DNA of 64,000 bases from Rhizodiscina lignyota. Its lineage: Eukaryota > Ascomycota > Dothideomycetes > Aulographales > Rhizodiscinaceae. Every line of letters begins with the position of its first letter. Position 1 is the first letter of the stretch. The notes under the pieces were generated by a model. It was not told where the DNA came from, did not search any database, and was given only the letters and a program-made list of their open reading frames with translations. Shown here one piece after another: positions 44,906 to 56,631 of the stretch. Position numbers and translations under genes: made by a program. The stretch is taken from the NCBI GenBank assembly GCA_010015805.1, contig ML978121.1, positions 310,001-374,000 of the forward strand, given 5' to 3'.

Positions 44906-46718
44906 ATGGATGGTGAAGTTCTGATGTATAGATGGTTAGCGGTCCTTGCTTTTGGACTTATACTTTGGGTATGTTTGAGAGCGCCTAAGGGGCTTCGCAG
45001 GCCAATTGACTGACTATTCATAGCAAACCAGCCTATACATCTACCGATACTTCATTCACCCACTAGCACAAATCCCAGGTCCAAAGTTTGCGGCTTTGAC
45101 TGATCTATATGCGGCGTACGAAGCTACATGTCGCCGACTTCATCTCACTACGTTGTGGAACCACCAGCAGTATGGTATGCTGGAGACATTAGGCCACTCC
45201 TGAGATGGGATGTCCGCTCATCGATATAGGATCCGTGTTTCGCGCCGGACCGAATCGCGTCATTTTCAATACCGTTTCTGCGCTCCAATGTAGGTGATCC
45301 ACAGCTTGAAGTGACAACGATCTGATAAAATATCTAGCGATTTATATCGAGAATGACTTAGCCAAATCCAAATGCTTCGAAGTAATGACGCATGGTCCTG
45401 AAGCTCGGCCTCTCTTCTGTCTCACTGACAAGGAAGAATCTCGTCTGAGACGTAAAGCAGTCAGCTCTGGGCTGTCTGATCGCAACTTACGAGATTTTGA
45501 GGATGAAATGGTTGGTCAAATTGACATGTTTCTTCGACACATTATCGAGCCCCGAGACGCCTCTATCAATCTCACACCTCCCTGCAAATATCTGGGATTT
45601 GACATCATCAGCCTTTACCTCTCCGGCAAGTGTTTGAAAATGCTTACGCTACCAGACAAGCGCGCCTTTGTAAAATTGCTTGCTGCATTTAATCACCAGT
45701 ACTACGTCTGCTTGCAAAATCCGGTTCTGTCCCGCTTGTATCTTACCACGTTCCTATACCCCAGTATTGCAGCAGCACGGGTTTTGCGGAATATTTGGGG
45801 GAAAGGGAAACGTGTTGAGAGCAGGAAGCTGGAGAGACCGAACGGCAGAAAAAGCCTTCTATTGTACATGACAAGCGCGTACAATATGAATTCAGGTCGT
45901 AAATTATCCGAAACAATAATCTCTGCTGAATCTAGTTTCCTCTTGGACGCAGGTAATTCTCCTTTTTCCATCAATGGCAGAAACTGATGAATTGAAACAT
46001 AGGCGGTAGCACCACTGGCACAACTCTCGCAGCGCTCTTCTTCTACCTATCTCGTAACCGCGAATGTTATGACAAGGTTGTCTCCGAGATCAGTTCAACC
46101 TTCTCTTCCGCTTCGAATATACGTATCGGCCCGTTATTGAGTTCGTGCAACTATCTTCGTGCTTGCATCGAAGAAGCTTTGCGCATGTCCCCTCCTATCG
46201 GCGGGACTGTGTGGCGAGAGGCGCGCTCGTCTGGGACGGATCAACGCAGTGGCGCTGGCGGCATCATCATTGACGGTCACTTCATCCCAGAAGGAACCGA
46301 GGTTGGCGTCTCCATATACTGTCTGCACCACAACGAAACATACTTTAAGGAACCGTTCCGATTCTGGCCAGAGCGTTGGCTGCCCGATTCGCAGTCGCCT
46401 GAGGATAAACACCGTGAGCGATTGCATAGGATGCGCAAGGCATTCCTCCCTTTTGGAGCAGGGACGCGTAGCTGCCCAGGTAGATCAATGGCTATAATGG
46501 AGATTAGCTTGACTATGGCCAAGGTGCTTTGGTATTTTGACTTTCACCGGACTCCAGGTCCAGAGGGCGATGTGGGTGGCGGAGGAAAGGGGCAAAGTGT
46601 CGGCCGAGAAAGGGAGGATGAGTTTCAGATACGCGATATTACTACGGCCATGCATGACGGGCCATATCTTAACTTCGAGTGCAGAGATGATCGATGGACG
46701 GAGCTCTACACCTATTGA
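44906..46718 (+). CDS. cytochrome P450 monooxygenase
   Basis: Exons are 44906-44968, 45024-45174, 45230-45289, 45338-45952 and 46003-46718, for 534 residues. An N-terminal anchor helix (RWLAVLAFGLILW) is followed by the proline-rich hinge HPLAQIPGPKFAAL. The I-helix AGGSTTGTT is split by the last intron. The ExxR motif is EEALRMSP, the PERF-like region FWPERWLP, and the heme loop FGAGTRSCPGRS carries the axial Cys. It is ER-anchored class II, dependent on P450 reductase. It resembles fungal P450s of secondary metabolism and detoxification. SWN clusters are not usually described with a P450, so its role with the cluster is uncertain. It shares a divergent promoter region with the transporter. 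Confidence 0.9.
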
Positions 46719-47518
46719 TGGGAGACACAACTAGGTTTGACTTTGGGTTGCATTTCTATATTGTACATCGGGCTTAGAAATGTCCGTTTTTGATCTTGCT
46801 CCTTCCCAGAACTGGAATTGGGAAGCTCGTATTTTGTGAATAAGGACGGCCGCGGAAAACAGCCAAACCCATGCTTTCCACCGTTGGACAGCTGGCTTAC
46901 ACATTGAACTCTCGTATGCAAAGTCTGTGTATCATTGTGCTGTTCTCTTTGGGTCTCTAAAAGGCATGGGCCGAAGGGCTATGCGGGTTGAGATAATACC
47001 TGTCGGATACTGGACACAAGATTTTCGGGAATTGTTCTGGGCCAGGTCGTCTGAGAATGAGTGCAACACTGCAAGGATCCCGGAGAGTTGATGAAAACCA
47101 GAAGTACATTTGTTTCGATTATTGCCGGTTCGATAATCGTCACCGCTCGGATTTCCAAAGTATCTCTTTCAGAAGAGGAATGCTTCCTCATTACAGTCGA
47201 GGGACACACGCAATCTCCTAAAGTGGAGAGAAGCGGACACTCCGGCACTCGGTTAGCCTTTGACCCTTCTTGATTCTCGAGAGTTTATGTTATCGCGAAC
47301 AAATTAACATTCGTACCGGTGCCTGTTTCAAATGCGGAGGTCGGTATATTGGACTGTTCCAGCAGCAGAGTCCATGGGCTACAAGATACCATTTGCAGTT
47401 CGTAAGTGCATTTTTCTTATCCAATTAACTTGCCCAGCGATACATTTTGTACATAAACATTATCAAATAATTGGAGCAATTTGCCAATTTCCAAAGATTC
47501 AAACTTCAAGGGCTACTG
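46719..47518. other. convergent intergenic region, 0.8 kb
   Basis: I see no gene. Open frames around 47061-47270 lack any recognisable feature. Confidence 0.4.
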
Positions 47519-49376
47519 CTACTCTGCCACGCCCTTTATCCCAATATCCAACAGCGGGCCATGCTGTTGTGTTCCGAATGTGTCTCTTTCGCCAAATGTC
47601 CCCTGCGGCCAGGGCCGCTTCAGCGTACACTTCCAACCCAGGGCCGGCTCGAAGAACATGCACGTAATGATGTCTTTGTCGGTGACTTTGTAATGGGATT
47701 TAATGATTTCCCGGTTCAGTGCATGGCTCTCTCTGACGCGCTTAAAATCCTCGGCAGTGTCGAACAGGATATCAAGTGTGATTTCGAATGGGCCGGCGTT
47801 CTTTGAACGGACGACTTTTGCGAGCTCAGCGATTGTAGTTGGGCCAGCGGGGACATTTTTCTTGGCTACTTTACGTTAGCATTTCCGAAGAGTGTATATG
47901 TAATGTTTGATCTTGGAGAGACGCACGAGGCTGTTTTCTCGCCGCAGGAGGTTTTAGTCCGTGTCCATTGACCCCATTCGTTCCATTTGTATGTCCATTG
48001 GTTTGGTCTTTCCGGCTCCCAACCACAAGCTTCTCGATCGGGAACCAAGACACTGGATCATCAATATCCATGACATGATAGATTGTGAACTTGTACACGG
48101 GTCCCAGACTCGTCTCAAGGGGCGTGAGTGGCGAGGCCAAGTTCCCACCAGTGGCTACCTGGCCATCGTATGGGATATGAAGACATGTCACACGAGCGTA
48201 TGCAGCTATAGCATCTGCTTCTTCTTGCGACTGTGCCAGCACTTCTCCCAAAACACCTAATTCGTGTGTGGTTACTTGCGCGGGCTCCAGTGGGCCCATA
48301 ACAGCGTCCTTTCCGTACACATGGAAAACTAGCTTTGGGCCATCTTGTTCGTTCAATGCTGGAAAAGCTTCTTCAGTCATCGATCGAACTATATCCAAGA
48401 ATGAATCGATTTGTCGAATCAGTATAGGGTCGCGGAATCCACCGATGAAAATGGTTCGAAATCCAATCTCTTGTACACCTTCCAGCTTGATCTGGTACCT
48501 CGGAGTTGGTACAAATTTCGAGCCTCTGACGCGAACCGACTTGCCATCAGACAGTTGCTCGTATGTGGCATTTTCGAGATGCAGAACTCCTCCAGGGCCA
48601 GGTAGTTGATCTGGTCGTGTCTTCTCGTAAAAGGTATGCGCTGCAACTGAAAGAGGTGTACACCTTTCGTTCGGATTCGTCGGCACAAGGTCAAAGCAGT
48701 CTTGGTACATGACCGCCATCATAGAGCGCCCTTTTGGAACTGCGCACAACCCACCACACTCCATTATCTTTCCCATATGCCACGCAGGATCGACCTGTAC
48801 GCCTCGGTACATCGAGTATGCAATGAAGGGAGATGGATCGTACGAGCGGCCTGAGATGATGATATCCGGATCGCTTTCGAGCGCTTTGATCCAAGGTTCC
48901 GCACCCATTTGTGCTACTATTGATTTTGCATTCTGAACATCTTTGGCCTCCAGCGGAGGGGAAGAACTGCAAGAATAGACCTCCCCCGCCTGCACTTTTG
49001 CGATCATAGTGTCTCGGTCTTCATTGAACTTGATCGTCGAAACGTTGAAGGAGTAGCCTTTCTCTTTAGAAAGACCGGCAATAACATCCACCAGCCAATC
49101 AACCTGGGCATTGGTTCCAGCTCCACCAGCTGATCCAACGAGAAGCTTGATGCCGTACTGAGAACAAACGTGTAACATCGGTTTCAAATCTCGTTCGTAG
49201 GATGCTCTGCTGCATATTGTCTTGCCAGTGCCCAACATATACGGGCCAGGATCAGTTGATCCTCCATCAAGAATGATGGCTGCTGGCTTTTCTTCCTCGA
49301 CAGTGTGCCAGAACTCCCAAAGGTCGTAACCATAGCCGAGGATTCCAGCAGGTGTGAATATCTTGAAAGGCTCCAT
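47519..49376 (-). CDS. AtuA-like (DUF1446) fused to DUF4387
   Basis: Exons are 49376-47927 and 47865-47519, for 598 residues. The 61-nt intron has donor GTGCGT, branch GCTAAC and acceptor TAG. Residues 1-445 form the AtuA-type domain (PF07287), starting FTPAGILGYGYD and containing GSAGGAGTNAQVDW and DIIISGRSYDPSPF. A Gly/Asn-rich linker (NGHTNGTNGVNGHG) follows. The second exon encodes DUF4387 (PF14330): SKNAGPFEITLDILFD, then FFEPALGWKCTLKRP and ending near QQHGPLLDIGIKG. In bacteria the two domains are neighbouring genes of acyclic-terpene utilisation (AtuA); the fungal function is unknown. The chosen ATG is the first that precedes the conserved start. Confidence 0.88.
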
Positions 49377-50398
49377 TCCGGTTCGAATTACTGATGACTC
49401 TTGAATTAAATGAATTAGTCGAATAAATACGTTGAAAGAGAGTAATAGAATGAATATAATCGTCAAAGCCGTCCATGAAGATGGCTTTCATGACAATCTG
49501 TTGCCGAACTCCGGACCCCTCTCGAGAGATGGAAAGTCGATGTCCTCCGCCATCGGCCGCCATTAAGTAAGATCAATCCTACGTCTGGAGTAGCGACAGG
49601 CGATGATGGATCTTATTTGAGCATTCTCTCCAAAACCAAGTCGAGATGGACATACCCTTCCATCCACAAGGATGAACGAGATATCTTGGCAGCGCCATTT
49701 GAGCCGGTATCGGCAGATCTACCAGCCATTTCAACTCCCACCTCGACCTCGACTAGGAACCAAACTTAAAAGTATGTCTAGACTTGTCTAGAGCTCTTCC
49801 CGTGTGCGGAGGAGGGAAGAGAATATACTTTTTAATAGAAATTGCGACACGACGGATGAGGAGACGTGCGACAATCTCGCGGAGACTAGCGGGTTTTAAC
49901 TGCCCCGGAACTAAACCTGTTTAGGTTATATGCATCCTCCATCTTGCCCACCTGGCCCCGGTAAATCCAATACTCCGTAAACACAAAAGCACATTGTGTG
50001 TTTGCAATAGTTCTTTCAGAAGCCCAGTCAATAGTGCTTCTTTAAAGTCTGAAGGATCTTGAGAATCATCAGTATCGGCTTTGGATTACAAAAAAGAGGC
50101 GCCTTTGACTGGAGTTACGAAGGCTCAGCACGATCATTGCCGTCTCTATCTGGAGGCAAAGAACAGTGGACAACGCTATTTTGAGAGCCCCCTTTTCCAA
50201 GAACAAGTGTCAGGAGTCAGGATAGGCCCAGTACGGTATAGCGTGTGAGCACGTGCACTCGTACATTATAGCTTTGTTCTCTCCTTCAGAGTTTTTTCTC
50301 TTCATAAATCCACGAGATTTCTCACTTCGTGCTGGCTGTATGCTCTGACAACAAGGCCCTGTAAGGTTCTGTTTGGAAGCTGTGTAATCCAATCGACC
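49377..50398. other. intergenic, 1.0 kb
   Basis: No gene is seen. The right part is a repeat copy (50209-50346) placed immediately upstream of the next gene. Confidence 0.45.
50209..50346 (+). repeat. dispersed repeat, gene-proximal copy
   Basis: It aligns with 16861-16990 and includes the shared GTGAGCACGTGCACTCGT. It ends about 50 bases before an ATG, so here it occupies the promoter or leader of the following gene. Confidence 0.7.
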
Positions 50399-51154
50399 AT
50401 GGAAGAAAACGGGATCCCTACAGATGACGAGGTCAAAAACGAGGTCAACAAAATCCGCCAGGATCAGCAGGACATCGGACGAGCCAAGATAGTCACCATT
50501 CTTAGAGATCAGTTCAACTGGCGCATCTCAGAAACAAGGCTAAAGAAATTGGTACCATCAGTCAACCAGATGAAGACATCTACTACGCAAGCGGAGCTGG
50601 GCATCCCCGAAGATGCCGTCAAGGCCCAGAAACGATATAGGGATAAGAGTACGCGGACATTTAGGATCTATGGCCGTGGTGAATACAACTACGGCGTATC
50701 GTTGAACTCAGACGTGGCCATCCAGATGGACATTGCCTATGGTCGCCTTGCTAAGGCTGGACGACCGAAGTCTGAGGAGGAAAAGCGCTCCCTCGCTTCC
50801 GCATGGCCATTACAGTTGATCTGGGACTACTATGTTGCCACGGCAAAGAAGGCGGGAGTCAGCAAGGAGGACGTTGGGTTGCAGCTCGAAGCGGAGTACG
50901 GCGTACCTTGGACATACATGCCAACGCCCAAACCGGAGTGGACGGGTCCGCAGGCGGAAGCTATGAAGGCCAAATTCAAAGAGGCTAGCCTGCAAGTGAA
51001 GCGACAGTTGATGAAGAACCCTGAGGCGAGAAGGTACATTCCAACCAACGCGAATGGGGATATCGTCTGGGACGAGGAGAAGAATGGACAGTTCGCCGTG
51101 CTGGTGGTAAAGATTGACAAAGGAGATGGCCTTCGCGAGTTTGGAGAGGTTTAA
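50399..51154 (+). CDS. fungal protein of unknown function (251 aa)
   Basis: A single exon starts at ATG 50399. The N-terminus, with a segment around VTILRDQFNWRISETRLKKLV, resembles the small helical Clr5-like or winged-helix modules seen at the start of several fungal regulator-like proteins. The middle part contains TRTFRIYGRGEYNYGV, and the rest is Lys/Glu/Trp-rich with no transmembrane segment or signal peptide. I do not recognise a catalytic motif. The even codon pattern and uninterrupted frame support a real gene. Confidence 0.72.
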   Translation: MEENGIPTDDEVKNEVNKIRQDQQDIGRAKIVTILRDQFNWRISETRLKKLVPSVNQMKTSTTQAELGIPEDAVKAQKRYRDKSTRTFRIYGRGEYNYGVSLNSDVAIQMDIAYGRLAKAGRPKSEEEKRSLASAWPLQLIWDYYVATAKKAGVSKEDVGLQLEAEYGVPWTYMPTPKPEWTGPQAEAMKAKFKEASLQVKRQLMKNPEARRYIPTNANGDIVWDEEKNGQFAVLVVKIDKGDGLREFGEV

Positions 51155-52398
51155 ATGCATATGCTTGCAACAGAGACGGCTTTGATACCGGCAACTCTAC
51201 TCTGGCCATCGAGTTGGTATACGGATTTGTCCGGAATTGGTGCATCGGATCAGATTGGTACAGGAATATCTAAGTAATTTAGCGAGTTAGGGAGAGGTTT
51301 CACATTAGAGCAAGGGGAGTAACTCACCAGAGCCTACGTCCAGACCGTGGCAAGCCGTATTAGACATACATACATACAATGCAGCAGCTGGTATGGTGGA
51401 CAGTGTTCGATACCACGTGTCAACCCTTAACCAGATCGTCCCAAAATTTGCTCCTGTAAAACGCTGCTCTTATTCGAATTTTCGTTAGCTCCTTTAGACG
51501 GTCTTTTCCTTTGAAGCCCGCAAACAGTGTCGTTAGCGCCCAGGTGGCTGACTCGGGCCAGCAGTGGCCCGATTGCCGACGAAAATCGAGAATACTCCAG
51601 GCCGTTTATGTTGGAATTACTCAGCTAAATAAGCGGAAATACTACAAAGCAGTTCGGGGGTCGATGCGGCCGACCTTATTAGCGAAGTTGCGTACTGCTC
51701 AAAGCCACCAGTTTAGAGTCTACTGAAAGGAGCAGCACGTTCGAGAAGCTAGCTGCTTGAGCACCTCCGGATCCGCCAAATGCTTGAAATCCCGCAGTAT
51801 ACTTCCTTTAACCAGCGGGGACGATCTGACGATAGCACAGGGGGAGTCGGTTCATTGGAGACTGGAGTTCAAGACATTCCGCCTATAATCAAACGACCAG
51901 TTGTTTCATGTTAGGCAGGGGCGCGCAACAACTAACCTCAAAACAAGGACGAGTAGCCCCCGACTAACACCGACTAACACCGGGGTTTGTCCCTTTCCGT
52001 ACATCTTGTCAGAACCTTAACCCCACGCATGGATGAATGACTTCTTGTTTAGCTCATGGTTTCTGAATACATCTCTTCCGAAGAGCATGAACCTTGTTCT
52101 TACGCAACCACCGGAAGTAGGCAGGATTCAACACCATGCGTAACCTCTCTTTTTCCATCTCGTATTCATGGTATAATCAATCTACTCTCTCGCTCCAGTG
52201 CCTTTGTCCGAGATTGCAATTTTGCTGCGAGCAGGCTCAATGCAAAGATGATGCTGCCCGTCCAAGCGATGTACGAGTATGATTCTCCTGAGTATAGGAC
52301 TATAAAATGGATGGTTCTGCTAGCTATTCATGAAACTCAGATTGCGAGACCTACAAACTCGAGACTTAAGCCTTTTGAGCGCGGATTTCTGCACCAAG
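51155..52398. other. intergenic, 1.2 kb
   Basis: I see no gene. A CGACTAACACCGACTAACACC direct repeat lies near 51961. The frame that leads into the cutinase is open from 52330 but lacks a signal peptide until the ATG at 52399. Confidence 0.4.
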
Positions 52399-53226
52399 AT
52401 GAAGTTCTTTACCACCTCTGTTACCTTTGTCTATGGCGTCCTCTTCGTTCAACAAGCGCTCTGCGCTTGTGACCCTGATTTCAATCCTCCACCTGACTGC
52501 GTTTCCACTCCCATTATAACATGTTCGAATTCTGATCAGAAGCGATCACTGTTCACGCGGCACCACAGCCAGTACTCTCGCCGCCAAAGCGGTACCGACA
52601 CTGAAAACCAACTGGTCGATGGCGACCCGTGCACTGATCTGGTTTTCCTCTTCGCCCGCGCCACTAGCGAGAGTGGTAACGTCGGAACCTTCGTTGGAGA
52701 ACCTGTGATTGCAGCCATGCGCCAGGCTGTCGGTGCGGACAAACTCCTTGTACAAGGCTTGGACTACCCTGCTGCGGGACAGGTACGTCATGACCAAAAT
52801 CACCTTCCAAGCTGAGCATGTCAGGGTATTGACCAAGTGCAGGGAATCCCCGATGGTCGCGTCACGAGCGGCGAGTCTGGCGGGCAGATGATGTTCGACC
52901 TCGTCAACCAAGCCATCTCAACATGTCCAAACTCTTTGATTGCGCTGGGTGGCTATTCCCAGGGCTCTGGCGTCGTTCACGTTGCAGCTGAGATGTCCGG
53001 GTTCCCGACGAGCAAGATCAATTCTGTTATTTTGACCGGCGACCCGTACTCCAACCGAACTGTGGGACAGATTCCGCAGGCTGCCGTCTTTGACGATTGC
53101 CATTGCCTCGATAATGTGTGCAATGGCACGCAAGCTTATTTCAATGTGTCGCCGCAGCATCAAGACTACAATGTTGACACGCAGGCGCTTGCGAACTTTG
53201 TGCTGCAAAAGGCCGGGCTCTCCTAG
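52399..53226 (+). CDS. secreted cutinase (CE5)
   Basis: Exons are 52399-52782 and 52825-53226; the 42-nt intron GTACGT...TCAG is short but keeps the frame. The product has 261 residues. The start at 52399 gives a clean signal peptide (KFFTTSVTFVYGVLFVQQALC). The serine hydrolase motif GGYSQGS carries the nucleophile. Acid Asp in LDNVCNG and His in PQHQDYN complete the cutinase triad with the typical DxVC spacing. Family disulfide cysteines are visible (DPCTD, STCPNS). It should hydrolyse cutin or related polyesters outside the cell, consistent with a plant-associated or saprotrophic habit. Confidence 0.92.
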
Positions 53227-53412
53227 AGGTTGAATCGTTGCATTAAAAGACAGTTAAATGTAGTCTTACATAGAGAGCTAAGGCATATGTTACATGGTGG
53301 TGTTCATCCCAAGACCTGTTTTCACCCCAATTCTAGCGTAAAAGTCAAGCTTCCTGTGGCTGACTGCATTCCTTAAGTTGTCAACATGTATCCCAGCGTC
53401 GGATATTGTAAG

Positions 53413-54386
53413 CTAAGGGCGGTACCTTGTTGGCAACTCGTTTTCCACAAGTGTGAATCCATCCTCACTCCTGTCACCGCACCTAAGCTGCAACTTGTCC
53501 GGGAACCAAACACAGAAAATCACCTGAGCAGCCAACATGAGAACGGCGTCGAAAATGTACATTGACCACTCATGTGACAGCAAATACGCATCTATGCCCA
53601 TCATATATTCGATGACGCGGAAGATCGATCTTACAATGATCAAGGCACTACAGGCATAGATCATCTTCAATCCTGGTCTCCACGGGACATCTGTGGTCAC
53701 ATCTGACCCCTTGGCGATAGCCTTCCGTATCCGTATGTGGAATACCAACGCAGCAACGACGAAGAATCCAAATATGATCAATTGGATGAAGAGGCCGGCG
53801 GTAACGATATATTCTCCCAATGCTTGAGTCTTCTTCTTTACTGTCAATCCAGCAGCGTTCCCCTGCACCGTTAGCGACAGGATATCCCCAGCCACGAATA
53901 TTCTGGTCATCCTGACGGGACGGACGATTGAGAAGTGCTCGCCGTGCACACTGCGAATGAGACGCCCAAGCGTCATGTAAATGGTAGCGGCATAGAAGAC
54001 GGGTGCCAGGAGGATGAAACTGCTCTGGACTGCATAGGGCGCGATCTGATCGGTGTGGTAATATGCGAATACACGAGTGCCGTAACCGATTACTTGAACT
54101 GCGAACAAGGGGATAGTTAGCAAGAATATACACATGTTTCAGGCAGATCGGAGATCATTTTGACAGATCGCTAGTCATGATACGGCAGAAGAATGTAAGA
54201 ACACAACGTACACAATCCGCCAACAGCAACGGGGATGCAGAACCAGGATCGCGTCTTAACCATGCGCCAACAGTGGGCGCTGGTAATTCCCGTGAATGAC
54301 AGAATAAATATAACTGCGGCCGGAATCGAAGGAAGGTATTTCCAAAGGTAAACGTCTGTCCCATCGACAGGCTTGAGCTGGGTCAT
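53413..54386 (-). CDS. RTA1-like seven-TM protein
   Basis: Exons are 54386-54212 and 54098-53413, with a 113-nt intron (donor GTACGT, acceptor GCAG) that restores VGGLFQVIGYGTRVFAYY. The product has 286 residues. Seven hydrophobic segments are visible. RTA1-family hallmarks include SFILLAPVFYAATIYMTLGRLI, IFVAGDILSLTVQGNAAGL, LIIVRSIFRVIEY and the terminal FDAVLMLAAQVIF. Members are implicated in lipid translocation and resistance to 7-aminocholesterol or sphingoid bases, at the plasma membrane or in vesicles. No link with the cutinase next door is evident. Confidence 0.92.
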
Positions 54387-55059
54387 GGTCGTCTTGTGGT
54401 GAGTGGATGAAATGAAGTAGAAATTTGAGGCTCAAAACACAGAGGGAAAATATGATCTGGTTAGAAGTTAAATAGAGCAAGTTACGGTCCATAGTTAACT
54501 GCGGCGTTGGTCGAGAGAGATAGAGAATATATATGTATATGTGATTGCGCACAGCAGGACTGGTGTTGGTAGCAGCCTCAATCAACAGATTCACAACTGG
54601 TACTGAAAAGGCGGTACATCGCAAGTGAAGCCTAATTGAGAGAATCGATTCTTAACTAATGTCCTGCGGTTCCATTTCCCCTTGCCGGGGGAAAACTCAT
54701 TGCACACGAATGTGCTATTTTGGGTTTAGCGTACGCGTATACGACAATTTTGGGTTAGCGGTCCCGCTGTGGATGTTCTTGGGGATTGCAGCATGTCTTC
54801 GAAAATCTTGTTGGCCATCCACATCTATATCGGTAGATAGATGCGAGCTCTCTACGGAGTGGAGCTAGCTCTGCTCTAAAAAAAATTCGTCAGTTGGCAA
54901 AGTTCTGTTCTGCGAATTGATAGAAAGGATGCTGATTATCACAATGAATCGACATACCCACAACCAACATCCTGGTGTAGCGACATGGCATTATACCAGA
55001 GCTTCAAATCAGTTTTCCTTTGCATCCAGAGAATGGCAGGAATGCGTAAGCTCTGGCTT
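54387..55059. other. intergenic, 0.7 kb
   Basis: I see no gene. It contains the RTA1 promoter and a TATATATGTATATG run at about 54528. Confidence 0.4.
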
Positions 55060-56296
55060 TCAAGAAGCCGGCTCTCCACGTAGACCGGCGTTTGGAAACT
55101 TCAACCATTCTTGCCAGTTGGAGCCCAGGCTTCCGGAAATGGACTCGACGAGGAACTGACCACCGTTACCAATGAGCCATAAATGCCGGCTATGGTGCAA
55201 TATTACAGCATAGTGGGCGAGGATGATAAGGGCTTCCGCTTGCCGTTGACGCAGCAAATCTACGTAGGCCGGTGAAACAAGCACTGGCCATGCGAATACA
55301 GTTTTGTTTCCTGGCGCTGCGCGCTGCGCATCGAACACCTGTTGAAGATAAAATAGCGACTCTCGATATGCCTTTCGTGAGGATGGAGGTACATCTGCAG
55401 CATCTATCAGGCTTCGGAGTGCATCGCATTCCGATCCACTCGTACTCGTATCAGTCGACCCCATGAGGACGTGAGACATTTCGAGAACAGAGCCCAACTC
55501 TGTCTCACGCAGAAGATGGCGGGATTGGTCAATGACGGCGAGAACGCCACGATAAACATTCAGACAGCGTGTGAAGCCGTCAATGAACACTTCGATGCTG
55601 TCTCTTTGATAGTGTAACGCGTCGCATAGTAGGTGGACACCAACCAAGGATGAAAATAGGAACATTTGGACACAATTGGCCGGAGTCACTTCCAGAACTG
55701 GATTGCTTTCGTTGAAGAGCGACAGAGCACGGTTTTGTAAGCCTGCCGAGTATTCACGGTAGAAGTTACGAGACTCCGGAGTTCTGGTACTTAAATGCAG
55801 GGCCGATGTTGCGAGGATCTGATGCATCAGATACGGTGTCGTAAGTGCATGTTTTAGGTAGATGGTGGCTGGAATAGAGTCTGGCTGGCTTGGCTCCTCG
55901 ATGGAATGAAATTCTTCGCTGAAAAGATTATTGAAGAGTCCGACATGTGTCATGTTTACGCTGTAAGGGTCAAGTAGCCCCTGGTCACTCATGGCATATG
56001 TAGGCCATGGTGTTGGGCCCTCTGTTGAAGCAGTGCTCGAGGCAGTGCTCGATGCTGCTGCTTGTGAATGGCCACGGAAGACAGCGGGTACAATGTAGGG
56101 AGAGCCTCTGTCGAGAAATGAACAGCGAGTCTCTGCTCCGGCACAATTCAAGCATATTGGTTGATTTCCGTCGCACTTTGGAAGCTGGTCAGTCCTGAGG
56201 TTTAAAGGTTAAGAGGGTGAGCGGACAGACCCTTAAGTGCCGCTTTTTGCATTCGAGGCATCCATTTCTGGACTTCTTGTGAGGTCGACGAGACAT
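55060..56296 (-). CDS. Zn2Cys6 transcription factor with fungal-specific domain
   Basis: Exons are 56296-56231 and 56175-55060, for 393 residues. The intron splits the zinc cluster, and joining gives GCLECKKRHLRCDGNQ with IC-LN-C and a final Cys. This is the complete C-x2-C-x6-C-x6-C-x2-C-x6-C pattern. A Ser/Ala/Thr-rich linker follows. The C-terminal part (FNNLFSEEFHSIE, LMHQILATSALHLST) matches the short fungal-specific regulator type related to Upc2/sterol uptake control factors. It is nuclear by function. It lies next to the lactonase gene but 10 kb from the alkaloid cluster, so it is not an obvious pathway regulator. Confidence 0.88.
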
Positions 56297-56631
56297 AAGT
56301 CGGTATAGCACATATGCTCTTTCATTGAAAATGTTTTAAGAATGCGCCGAAAAGTTGCAATGGATTGTTACTAAATCCGACCAGGAACCGAGGATCTGCC
56401 GAATTTTGACCGATATTCTATTGACCAATCACTGCTGGGAAGTTGAGGTTTTAAAAATTTTGTCAGGATATTCTTTTTGGGAGACAAGCTGTTCTCATTG
56501 GTTTGATCCTTTGTTGCTATCCAATTGGTAACTATCGATCTAGCTTCTTCTAAACATTGCTTGTCTCTTACACACAGCAATCATACATACTCTAATGTAA
56601 AGTGTATTTTTGCATTGCAGTACTTCAGTGC
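56297..56631. other. intergenic, 0.3 kb
   Basis: No gene is seen. It separates two co-directional genes. Confidence 0.4.

Noticed and set aside
55060-56296. Zn2Cys6 factor as the cluster regulator
   Set aside because: It is about 10 kb from the P450 and 18 kb from the biosynthetic core with unrelated genes between. SWN clusters are not known to need a local regulator of this type.
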